From Deltaproteobacteria bacterium (GTDB lineage Bacteria; Desulfobacterota; Dissulfuribacteria; Dissulfuribacterales; QOAL01): a stretch of 7,385 nucleotides of DNA. The notes below the pieces were generated by a model. That model was given only the letters and a program-made list of their open reading frames with translations. It had not been told where the DNA came from and ran no database searches. The stretch spans positions 1 to 7,385 of the forward strand of contig JAMOUE010000288.1 in the NCBI GenBank assembly GCA_027068235.1, read 5' to 3'. The position numbers were made by a program, and so were the translations under genes. Positions 1 to 5,569 of the stretch are shown here, piece by piece; the first letter of the stretch is position 1; each line of letters starts with the position of its first letter.

Positions 1-2
1 TG

Positions 3-158
3 GCCATTGAGAAGGGGCAAATCGCAAGGCTACTGTTTGGTTGGACAGTGCCTGACAATCCAGACATGATGAAGCCCATGAAAGATGCAGACCTTGCAGG
101 GCTTTTGGAAAAACGGGGGAGTGCTCTCACGGAATTTTTTGATTATATCACTTCTTAA
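3..158 (+). CDS. 3' end of an unrecognised protein (partial)
   Basis: An open frame enters from the left edge and ends at a TAA, giving the last 51 residues of a protein whose start lies outside the window. The tail contains the segment GWTVPDNPDMMKPM, then a charged helix-like stretch (roughly residues 28-48) ending FFDYITS. I do not recognise the family and assign no function. The frame is probably real: it ends only 40 nt before the peroxiredoxin start on the same strand, and the gap holds that gene's ribosome site, which suggests one transcript. No terminator-like hairpin is visible between them. Confidence 0.55.
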   Translation, partial: AIEKGQIARLLFGWTVPDNPDMMKPMKDADLAGLLEKRGSALTEFFDYITS

Positions 159-183
159 AGAGTGGCATCTAACTAACCAAGAT

Positions 184-190
184 AAGGAGA
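184..190 (+). promoter_or_regulatory. Ribosome binding site of the peroxiredoxin gene
   Basis: AAGGAGA lies 8 nt before the ATG at 199. This decides the start: the frame is open back to an ATG at 85, but that codon lies inside the preceding gene, has no such site, and would add 38 residues not found in this protein family. Confidence 0.75.
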
Positions 191-198
191 TAAACAGT

Positions 199-705
199 AT
201 GGTTGAAAAGGGAGATAAGGCACCAGAGTTTACATTGAAGGATGGTGAAGGGAACTTGGTGAACCTGTCTGATTTTTTGGGCAAGTGGGTGATCTTATAT
301 TTTTATCCTCGGGACAACACCTCTGGCTGCACAAAGGAGGCATGCGACTTTACCGAGCTTCTTCCAGATTTCAAAAACATGGATGCAGTTGTTATTGGAG
401 TTAGCCCTGATACACCAGAAAGCCACAAGAAGTTTGCACAAAAGCATGATATCAAGGTTATTCTCCTGTCAGATCCTGAAAAAGAGGTCCTCAAGGCCTA
501 TGGAGCCTGGGGGAAAAAGAAAAATTATGGAAGGGAATATGAAGGTGTGATTCGGTCTACTTTTATCATAGATCCTTCTGGAAATATTGCCTGGAACTGG
601 AAAAATGTTCGTGTTCGCACCAAAAGAAAGGGGCAGGAGATCAAACATGCCCAACTTGTGCGTCAAAAACTGGAAGAACTGGCTTCAGGGGCATCTGTAA
701 AATGA
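199..705 (+). CDS. bcp: Thioredoxin-dependent thiol peroxidase, BCP/PrxQ-type peroxiredoxin
   Basis: This is a 168-residue cytoplasmic peroxiredoxin of the BCP/PrxQ class, which reduces hydrogen peroxide and organic hydroperoxides using electrons from thioredoxin. The active-site loop reads YPRDNTSGCTKEACDF and fits the PxxxTxxC motif, with peroxidatic Cys44 and the BCP-type resolving Cys49 five residues later. Arg119 in the segment VIRSTFIIDP is the expected active-site arginine. The N-terminal GDKAPEFTL and the length (E. coli BCP is about 156 residues) also fit. Two small oddities are Ser42 where most family members have Pro (TPGCT), and a basic C-terminal extension around residues 135-150 (VRVRTKRKGQ). 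The start at 199 is chosen for its Shine-Dalgarno and homology. The stop codon overlaps the start of the DUF89 gene, so the two are probably translationally coupled. Confidence 0.93.
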   Translation: MVEKGDKAPEFTLKDGEGNLVNLSDFLGKWVILYFYPRDNTSGCTKEACDFTELLPDFKNMDAVVIGVSPDTPESHKKFAQKHDIKVILLSDPEKEVLKAYGAWGKKKNYGREYEGVIRSTFIIDPSGNIAWNWKNVRVRTKRKGQEIKHAQLVRQKLEELASGASVK

Positions 706-1550
706 AGATGAGCCTTGAATGCCCCGGCTGTTTTATAAAGCAGACTATTAGAAGTGGCAGGCTCTTTGGGTATTCGCGTGACCTTTTGTGGGAGCTTGTA
801 AAAGACTGTGGCCGGTTCCTTGCAGATATTTCCCCTGAGGTCTCTCCACCGCAAAATGCAGTTGCCCTTTACGAGATGATATCCCTGCGTATAGGGAAGG
901 AAGACCCTTTTGATGAGCTCAAAAAGGAAAGCACCAGACAGGCCTTGGCCATCTATTCAGAGCTAAAGGCCAAAATACAGGCCTCCTCAGAGCCACTTGA
1001 CGCAGCAATTCGTTATGCAGCCTGTGGCAATGTCATAGATTATGGGGTCTCATCTGAATTCGACTTGATGAAAGAGGTTAGTCAGGCCCTAAAGATTGAT
1101 TTTTTTCGTTACGAATATGAGAAATTTACAAAAAGGCTGAAGAATGCAGACTGGATCTTATACCTTGGAGACAACTGTGGTGAGACAGTTTTTGACAGGT
1201 TGCTCATAGAAGAACTTGGAAGGCCTGTAATATATGTGGTTAGAGGTGGCCCAATAATAAATGACGTAACAGAACAAGATGCCATAGATGCCGGACTAGA
1301 TAAGGTGGCAAAGATCGTTTCTAGCGGCTGTAAAGCCCCTGGCATAGTATTCGATTGGTGTTCAGAAGAGTTTAAGATGCTCTATAACACAGCCCCTTTA
1401 GTCATAAGTAAAGGACAAGGCAATTTTGAAACCTTATCTGATGAAAAGAGGGAAATCTTCTTTCTCTTCAAGATAAAGTGTCAGGTGGTATCTCAATTTG
1501 TAGGGGCACCGCTACACAGTATGTTTTTTGGAACTGTAGATGGAATCTAG
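702..1550 (+). CDS. DUF89 family protein (ARMT1-like damage-control phosphatase)
   Basis: A 282-residue stand-alone DUF89 protein. Characterised DUF89 members are metal-dependent phosphatases thought to remove damaged or surplus phosphometabolites; one eukaryotic branch (ARMT1) was also reported as a protein carboxyl methyltransferase. Visible family features are the N-terminal CPGC pair (Cys7, Cys10), GNVID at 109-113, the metal-site motif GDNCGET at 156-162 (Asp157, Asn158), PIINDVT at 184-190 (Asn187, Asp188), the glycine turn SKGQGNFE around 236-243, and the late KIKC motif ending at Cys260. The true substrate cannot be told from sequence. The start ATG shares ATGA with the peroxiredoxin stop. 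Only a weak purine stretch precedes it, so expression probably depends on coupling. A second ATG at 708 (start of MSLECPGC) is an alternative start. The pairing with a peroxiredoxin suggests a stress or damage-repair theme, which is inference. Confidence 0.88.
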   Translation: MKMSLECPGCFIKQTIRSGRLFGYSRDLLWELVKDCGRFLADISPEVSPPQNAVALYEMISLRIGKEDPFDELKKESTRQALAIYSELKAKIQASSEPLDAAIRYAACGNVIDYGVSSEFDLMKEVSQALKIDFFRYEYEKFTKRLKNADWILYLGDNCGETVFDRLLIEELGRPVIYVVRGGPIINDVTEQDAIDAGLDKVAKIVSSGCKAPGIVFDWCSEEFKMLYNTAPLVISKGQGNFETLSDEKREIFFLFKIKCQVVSQFVGAPLHSMFFGTVDGI

Positions 1551-1589
1551 CCCAATATTGAAAAACTTTTACACCTTCTTGATTAAGAC

Positions 1590-1617
1590 TTGATTTTTGT
1601 CATACGCTCATTATATT
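1590..1617 (+). promoter_or_regulatory. Candidate sigma70-type promoter for the DUF5320 gene
   Basis: TTGATT (1590-1595; 4 of 6 matches to TTGACA) is separated by 16 nt from TATATT (1612-1617; 5 of 6 matches to TATAAT). The predicted transcription start, about 7 nt further on near 1624, is almost exactly where the long-range helix of the leader begins at 1626. That coincidence supports both calls. There is no experimental evidence. Confidence 0.5.
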
Positions 1618-1625
1618 TCTTTACA

Positions 1626-1729
1626 GGTTATCTTTAAGATTGGAATTTGGAATGGAATTACAAGGTATATTAGAGAGAGGTTAGTAGCTATATCCTTGAT
1701 ATCTCTGTGATTACTTTTTGAAGATAACC
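1626..1729 (+). promoter_or_regulatory. Structured 5' leader RNA element upstream of the DUF5320 gene
   Basis: Positions 1626-1639 can pair with 1716-1729 to form an uninterrupted 14-bp helix: 12 Watson-Crick pairs plus two G-U pairs (1635/1720 and 1638/1717). Nine of the outer pairs, GGTTATCTT with AAGATAACC, are perfect. Inside, CAAGG plus ATAT (1661-1670) can pair with ATAT plus CCTTG (1690-1698) with one bulged base, leaving a 19-nt loop. Between the helices, TTGGAAT occurs twice in tandem followed by GGAAT (1640-1658), placing three GGA motifs in likely unpaired RNA. The G-U pairs would be A-C mismatches on the other strand, which favours the plus-strand transcript. The element ends 67 nt before the start codon. 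It could be a leader regulator, a small RNA, or a binding platform. It matches no riboswitch class that I recognise. Confidence 0.4.
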
Positions 1730-1783
1730 AAATAAGTAGTTTAATGAGTAAAGGGGCGATTTTTTTTAGATGCCCTGTAAAAA

Positions 1784-1791
1784 GGAGGTGA
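1784..1791 (+). promoter_or_regulatory. Strong ribosome binding site of the DUF5320 gene
   Basis: GGAGGTGA, a near-perfect anti-16S match, lies 5 nt before the ATG at 1797. It rules out the in-frame ATG at 1770, which precedes it and would put the ribosome site inside the coding region. A T8 run (1760-1767) lies just upstream, but I found no stable GC-rich hairpin directly before it to make it a terminator. Confidence 0.85.
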
Positions 1792-1796
1792 AAGTA

Positions 1797-2087
1797 ATGC
1801 CTGGATTAAATGCAAGGGGGCCTGGTGGCTATGGCCCTGAAACTGGCAGGAGACGTGGTTCATGTTTTGGCCGTGGAAGTGGATCTCAGCAACGAGGTGC
1901 ATGTCTACAAGGATTTGGACGACAAGGTGGACGCGGACAATGTAGAAGACAACAAGGATGTGGAAGAAGAGGTCTTCTTTCTTCTGGCAATGCCAATGTA
2001 GATGAACATGAAATGCTGTTACAGGAAAAGTCATGGCTTGAACAAAGGCTGAATGCAATCAAGGAAAGGCTTTCAAACATGGATTAA
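1797..2087 (+). CDS. DUF5320 family protein, small Arg/Gly/Cys-rich
   Basis: A 96-residue soluble protein. The N-terminus MPGLNARGPGGYGPETGR matches the signature of DUF5320 proteins (MPG, then GPxGxGPxTGR), and the end (residues about 69-94) is a charged helix with coiled-coil character, also typical. Family function is unknown. In many anaerobes these small proteins sit beside NifX/NifB-like or Mrp/ApbC ATPase genes, but no such gene is visible here. The middle is unusual: Arg at 12 of the first 60 residues, no Lys, a single acidic residue (Glu15), and four Cys (23, 36, 49, 55). RGxC recurs at residues 20, 33 and 46, an exact 13-residue period. The cysteines could bind metal or a cluster, and the Arg/Gly content could bind nucleic acid; both are inference. 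No signal peptide or membrane segment is seen. Two other long frames across this low-complexity DNA are composition shadows. Confidence 0.8.
   Translation: MPGLNARGPGGYGPETGRRRGSCFGRGSGSQQRGACLQGFGRQGGRGQCRRQQGCGRRGLLSSGNANVDEHEMLLQEKSWLEQRLNAIKERLSNMD
1854..1970 (+). repeat. Three 13-residue (39-bp) degenerate repeats in the DUF5320 gene
   Basis: Units at 1854-1892, 1893-1931 and 1932-1970 each begin with RGxC (RGSC, RGAC, RGQC) and are otherwise Gly/Gln/Arg-rich. The period is exact, but the remainder of each unit is poorly conserved. This could be an old internal duplication or simple low-complexity drift. Confidence 0.45.
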
Positions 2088-2116
2088 GACCGAATAGAAA
2101 GCCTTGTCCTGCTTGA

Positions 2117-2164
2117 AGCTATCAGAAACCTTGGTTTTTCAATCGGCCGAGGTTTCTGGTGGTT
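2117..2164 (+). terminator. Long 3' hairpin after the DUF5320 gene (terminator or mRNA-stabilising)
   Basis: The core arms 2123-2134 and 2147-2158 pair over 12 bp with one G-U (CAGAAACCT with AGGTTTCTG is perfect) around a 12-nt loop. Including G-U pairs on the plus-strand RNA, the helix extends to 18 bp (2117-2134 with 2147-2164). The several G-U pairs favour plus-strand RNA. It starts 29 nt after the stop codon. The sequence after it is pyrimidine-rich (TATCCTCTCCCGTTTATCTC) but lacks a clean T run, so it is not a textbook intrinsic terminator. Blocking of 3' exonucleases is an alternative role. Confidence 0.5.
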
Positions 2165-2208
2165 ATCCTCTCCCGTTTATCTCAACTGTTTCTCTCTTTC
2201 AAAAGTAC

Positions 2209-2236
2209 TCGAAAAAAAAATACAGGTGTGTATGAT
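2209..2236 (+). promoter_or_regulatory. Possible sigma70-type promoter for the LPS genes
   Basis: TATGAT (2231-2236; 5 of 6) with TCGAAA (2209-2214; 4 of 6) 16 nt upstream across an A9 tract would start RNA near 2243, about 19 nt before the first start codon of the LPS pair. The -35 match is weak. The hairpin upstream suggests a new transcript is needed here, which is the main reason for listing it. Confidence 0.3.
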
Positions 2237-2261
2237 AGCCCCAAAAAACAGGGCGATCTAA

Positions 2262-3422
2262 TTGAGATTTCTGCAAAAGGCCATACTCCAAGGGTTTGTT
2301 CACCTCAAACGTGCTAGAGGCTACCATAAAGCCTTGGCACTGGATGAGTTTCGTCCAGAGAAAGTCCAAAAGGTTTTGGTGGTTTCATCAACTGCCATTG
2401 GAGATGCGCTGTTTGCAACGCCTGGTATTCGAGCATTACGAAGGCTTTTACCAAAAGTCACCTTAGACTTCATGGTGAGGGATAAGGTGGCACCTATATT
2501 CTCAAATTTTCCTTTTGTAGATAATTTAGTGATATACAAAGGCAGATACAAAAATGCCCTAGAGTTATTGTCGAAGATCAAGAGGAAACATTATGATCTG
2601 TGCGTTGTCTTTCATGACAGTGATCCATGTCCGGTAGAGGCTGCCTTTGCAGGGGGAATTCCTTTTATCTTCAGGATTGGCCAGAAAGATGAGAAAACGG
2701 CTCACCTTCTTAGTACAAGGATTCCTTATGACAATAAAAAACACGCCATAGATCAGAGACTTGAGGTCTTGAGAAGGATTTTTAAGGTTGCTCTTGATTC
2801 ACCTGATGATCTAAGAATGGAGTTGCCTGTTGCGAAAGGGGACGTTCAGGCCTTTAGGAGCCGATACTTATCTGCTTTCTGCAACAAAGAAGGGCAGGGT
2901 GAAAGGTGCAAGGTCATTGCATTTCAGTTTTCCGCCTCTGGCTCCTACAAGGAATGGCCTCAAGAATATTTCATAAGGCTTGGAAGGCGTCTTTTAAAGG
3001 CAGAAAAGACATACAACATCCTCCTAATTGGTGGACCTTCTGACAAAAAGAGGGCCAAGTGCATAAAAAAGGCCATTGTTCAAGGTGGCATGGAAAACAG
3101 GGTTGTGAATATGGTAGGCGATATAGGCCTTGCCAAGCTACCGGCTGCCTTGGCTGCTACAGACCTACTTGTAACAAACGACACAGGTCCTCTCCACGTA
3201 GCCATAGCTGTTGGAACAAGGACGGTTTCTCTTTTTGTACCAACTGATGTAACTAGTACCGGCCCTATTCAGGATCTTCATCTGCACACGGCCATTGTCA
3301 AACCAAAACCATGCACGCCTTGCAAGGGCAAATATTGCAAAGATGCCGATTGTATGGGGCTGATTTCTGTTGAGGAGGTATTTGGCTGCGCTGTTAAAGC
3401 CCTTTGCTCTTTAGAGTCATGA
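2262..3422 (+). CDS. Glycosyltransferase family 9 protein, ADP-heptose:LPS heptosyltransferase-like
   Basis: A 386-residue GT-B fold enzyme of family GT9, which transfers heptose from ADP-heptose to the inner core of lipopolysaccharide on the cytoplasmic face of the inner membrane. Visible markers are the N-terminal acceptor loop STAIGDALFATPGIRALRR (residues 43-61, with the Asp48 position used as catalytic base in the family), SASGSYKEWP (224-233), the nucleotide-sugar motif TNDTGPLHVA (305-314), PTDVTSTGP (327-335), and the C-terminal cysteine cluster CTPCKGKYCKDADC (Cys351, 354, 359, 364) common in GT9 proteins. Which heptose position it serves (WaaC, WaaF or WaaQ type) cannot be decided. 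An in-frame TAA lies immediately before 2262, so the frame starts there with TTG and only a weak ribosome site; the first ATG would cut off the catalytic loop. Its TGA overlaps the next gene's ATG. Confidence 0.87.
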   Translation: MRFLQKAILQGFVHLKRARGYHKALALDEFRPEKVQKVLVVSSTAIGDALFATPGIRALRRLLPKVTLDFMVRDKVAPIFSNFPFVDNLVIYKGRYKNALELLSKIKRKHYDLCVVFHDSDPCPVEAAFAGGIPFIFRIGQKDEKTAHLLSTRIPYDNKKHAIDQRLEVLRRIFKVALDSPDDLRMELPVAKGDVQAFRSRYLSAFCNKEGQGERCKVIAFQFSASGSYKEWPQEYFIRLGRRLLKAEKTYNILLIGGPSDKKRAKCIKKAIVQGGMENRVVNMVGDIGLAKLPAALAATDLLVTNDTGPLHVAIAVGTRTVSLFVPTDVTSTGPIQDLHLHTAIVKPKPCTPCKGKYCKDADCMGLISVEEVFGCAVKALCSLES

Positions 3423-4921
3423 AAAACGATTCGTTAGATTCAATGTTAAAGAACATCTCTTGGATATTGCCACAAGAGATTGGCAATACACCTATTCTCA
3501 AAGATGAGAAGCTTGAGTTGATAAAGGAGCGTCCCCATAGGAAGGTTTTTAAAGGCAAAGACATATTTGTAAAGGCCTTTAGGGTGAGTGTTACAGAGAA
3601 GCTTTTGAAAAGGAATGGGGCACTTAAGGAGTTTTCCATAGCTAATTTTCTTTTTGAAAGGGGAAGGGCACCTAGGCCGATAGCCTATGGAATTAGTGGA
3701 AAATGGAGCCTTTTTGTTTCAAAAAAGGTGGAAGGGGAAAGCTTGGCAACCTTTTTGTCAAAGGAATGGCCGACTTTGAATAAAAGAGAAAGAGCAAAGT
3801 ATATTGAAAGATTTAGCCTTCTTCTAAAAGATCTATATGAAACAGGCGTAATGCAGCCTGATTTTCATCTTGATAACGTCTTTATTAACAAGAAAGAAAA
3901 CGATTTTGTGCTCATTGATCTACATAGGGCAATACTCACTAACTCTACACTCTCTACTGAACAGGCCTGCCAGCAACTTCGATTTGTTCTCCCTCCACTT
4001 TCAAGATATTTAACAAGACATGAGATATTAAGGGCAGTGGCCTATCTATCCAATTGGCTACAGCCTTTGAAAAAAAGAGACAAGCGTTTTTCCATACACG
4101 CCCTTTCCTGCAAGGATGTTGCTGCCAATTGCCATAAAAAGTTGGATAGGAGGCTTGCCAACTCAACGGTCTCAAAGGGATTTGGCAGCCGTCATAGGGT
4201 ATTTCTTGCGCCTTCAGTTGACGAGGGTATGGCAGCTTCGCTTTTTAAGTCCATATTTGAAAATAGGGATTCGATTCAAAATATACCTGAGACCGAGATA
4301 GTCAAAGATTCAAGACACACCTTTTGTTTTAGACTTAAAATTGATAAAAAAACATTGTTTATCAAGTGTTATAGAAGCTCAGGGAATATAAAAAGTATAT
4401 CTTATCTCTTCAGACAACCGCGTGTCATAAGGTCTTGGCGTGCTTCCTGGCTTTTAAACTATCTTGGGATAAAGACCATTTTACCCCTAGTTGCCATACA
4501 AGGAAAAAATCCATGGAATCACATCTATGGGCTCACAGCATATCCGTGGATCGATGGTCTGTCTGGCATCAAGGATAGAGTGCGAAAACTGCTCGAAAAA
4601 GAGGATGAGCGCCATCATTTATTGAATAGCCTTGCCCTTTTTATATGGAATATGCATCAAAAAGGCGTTCAGCATGGAGATTGCAAGATAACGAATTTTG
4701 TGATCTCTAGAGCTACTAAAGCTAATATGGATTTTGCCATCTTTGACTTGGACGCCATAAAGTTTACAACTTCACCACTATCTGACAGGCAGCGTATGAA
4801 GGATCTTGAAGTCATGGCACGATCTCTAGGGAAGATTGCAGATCCTGGGCTAGATATGGCCTCTTTGTTTTTAAAGGCGTACTGCAGATTTCATGTCCCC
4901 TGGCAAGATAAAACAAGATAA
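3419..4921 (+). CDS. Tandem double-domain LPS kinase (Kdo kinase/WaaP/InaA-like)
   Basis: A 500-residue cytoplasmic protein that appears to be two LPS-kinase domains in one chain; single-domain relatives are about 230-280 residues. These atypical protein-kinase-like enzymes phosphorylate Kdo or heptose in the LPS core. Domain 1 (about 35-215) shows a candidate ATP lysine in IFVKAF (Lys52), a hinge-like FVSKKVEGESL, a catalytic-loop equivalent QPDFHLDN (Asp148, Asn153) and a metal-loop equivalent LIDLHRA (Asp167). Domain 2 (about 285-490) shows LFIKCY (Lys316), a hinge-like TAYPWIDG, the typical HGDCKITN (Asp421, Asn426) and IFDLDA (Asp443). Both sets of key residues are present, so both halves could be active. 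The ATG at 3419 shares ATGA with the glycosyltransferase stop; a TTG at 3404 adds 5 residues but has no better ribosome site. Pairing with a heptosyltransferase resembles waaQ-waaP logic. The precise phosphate acceptors are unknown. Confidence 0.82.
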   Translation: MKNDSLDSMLKNISWILPQEIGNTPILKDEKLELIKERPHRKVFKGKDIFVKAFRVSVTEKLLKRNGALKEFSIANFLFERGRAPRPIAYGISGKWSLFVSKKVEGESLATFLSKEWPTLNKRERAKYIERFSLLLKDLYETGVMQPDFHLDNVFINKKENDFVLIDLHRAILTNSTLSTEQACQQLRFVLPPLSRYLTRHEILRAVAYLSNWLQPLKKRDKRFSIHALSCKDVAANCHKKLDRRLANSTVSKGFGSRHRVFLAPSVDEGMAASLFKSIFENRDSIQNIPETEIVKDSRHTFCFRLKIDKKTLFIKCYRSSGNIKSISYLFRQPRVIRSWRASWLLNYLGIKTILPLVAIQGKNPWNHIYGLTAYPWIDGLSGIKDRVRKLLEKEDERHHLLNSLALFIWNMHQKGVQHGDCKITNFVISRATKANMDFAIFDLDAIKFTTSPLSDRQRMKDLEVMARSLGKIADPGLDMASLFLKAYCRFHVPWQDKTR

Positions 4922-4954
4922 ATAGAGAGAGTTACACATTCCATCTTAGCATTT

Positions 4955-4980
4955 CCTGATGGGTCAGGTGGTTTTCTTTT
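4955..4980 (+). terminator. Possible intrinsic terminator of the LPS operon
   Basis: CCTGA (4955-4959) and TCAGG (4964-4968) form a short perfect stem with loop TGGG, followed after three bases by TTTTCTTTT (4972-4980). It lies 33 nt beyond the kinase stop. The stem is only 5 bp, so strength is uncertain. It overlaps the 3' end of the converging PilZ gene, whose own transcript would have no T run after this stem. Confidence 0.4.
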
Positions 4981-5566
4981 CCCTCTCCTTTTGCTGACGT
5001 CTCATGCGTAGATACAGCACCTGGCGGCTAAATATGTGCTCTATGAGCTTTTCTTGGTCATCTTCTGTAATCCAGATGAATTTGAGCCCTACAAAACAGC
5101 CATCTTTCCTCTTTTCTGTTCTCACCACTTGACCGAAACATGTAAAAAAATAATGTTCAGGCAGTAGCCCGATGGAGAGATTCAAGAGCGTTCCCTTGCT
5201 AAGTTTTTCTTTTGCTAGAAATCCTAGCCCCTTAGCGCTTAGATCAACTTTATAGAGCTTGTTTGGTATGGTGTCTTTCTCGCACGTTTCTTCAGTGCTG
5301 ATAAGTCCAAGAATCATGTTGAGTTTTTGATCAATGATTTCCAACACGGCTGCAAGGTCTTTGTCCTTGTCTTTGATGTTTTTAAGATGGGCCTTTATAT
5401 CCTTTTGGAACGTAGGGTGGCACGAATCTACCCACGGATCATCAACACCGTCCATGTATTCTCGTACCTGCCTTTTGTATTCCTCAACAGTTACAGGATG
5501 ATAAGATAATAGAATCCTATCCTTTATTCGTATTGAACTTCTTTTTTCTTTGCCTTCTTTACTCAT
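4964..5566 (-). CDS. PilZ-domain protein with helical insert, stator-linked c-di-GMP effector candidate
   Basis: A 200-residue soluble protein. PilZ domains bind cyclic di-GMP through an RxxxR motif and a D/NxSxxG motif. Both are present: Arg9-SSI-Arg13 near the N-terminus (RSSIRIKDRILLSY) and Asp108-LSAK-Gly113 (YKVDLSAKGLGF), followed by barrel-like strands ending in GCFVGLKFIWI. The two motifs are normally 20-30 residues apart. Here about 95 residues separate them because of a charged, helical segment (about 23-103) that includes the heptad-like stretch LAAVLEIIDQKLNMILGLI. PilZ proteins with helical additions can oligomerise, which is one possible role. The C-terminus is a basic helix (RMRRQQKEREKK). 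The gene follows motB by 3 nt in the stator operon, so a motor-brake or stator-tuning role like that of YcgR is plausible but inferred. Its stop lies 42 nt from the converging kinase stop. Confidence 0.82.
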   Translation of the reverse strand: MSKEGKEKRSSIRIKDRILLSYHPVTVEEYKRQVREYMDGVDDPWVDSCHPTFQKDIKAHLKNIKDKDKDLAAVLEIIDQKLNMILGLISTEETCEKDTIPNKLYKVDLSAKGLGFLAKEKLSKGTLLNLSIGLLPEHYFFTCFGQVVRTEKRKDGCFVGLKFIWITEDDQEKLIEHIFSRQVLYLRMRRQQKEREKKTT

Positions 5567-5569
5567 AGC

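Noticed and set aside
85..198. N-terminal extension of the peroxiredoxin frame to the ATG at 85
   Set aside because: It overlaps the end of the preceding gene, lacks a ribosome site, and would add residues absent from the family; the ATG at 199 has a good Shine-Dalgarno.
1578..1598. Short symmetry TCTT/AAGA followed by T-rich DNA after the DUF89 gene, as a terminator
   Set aside because: The stem is only 4 bp and AT-rich, too weak to call; the same bases make a better -35 element.
1753..1776. GGGGCG/TGCCCT stem around a T8 run before the DUF5320 ribosome site, as a terminator or attenuator
   Set aside because: The T run is in the loop rather than after the stem, and the stem is 6 bp including two G-U pairs.
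1810..2001. A 63-residue plus-strand frame, acidic, overlapping the DUF5320 gene in another frame
   Set aside because: It lies wholly inside a well-supported gene with a strong ribosome site, has none of its own, and its acidic repeats mirror the Arg/Gly codons read out of frame.
1741..2058. A 105-residue minus-strand frame antisense to the DUF5320 gene
   Set aside because: It has no ribosome site, its protein is His/Val-rich without family resemblance, and it is explained by the GGN/CAA-rich composition of the sense gene.
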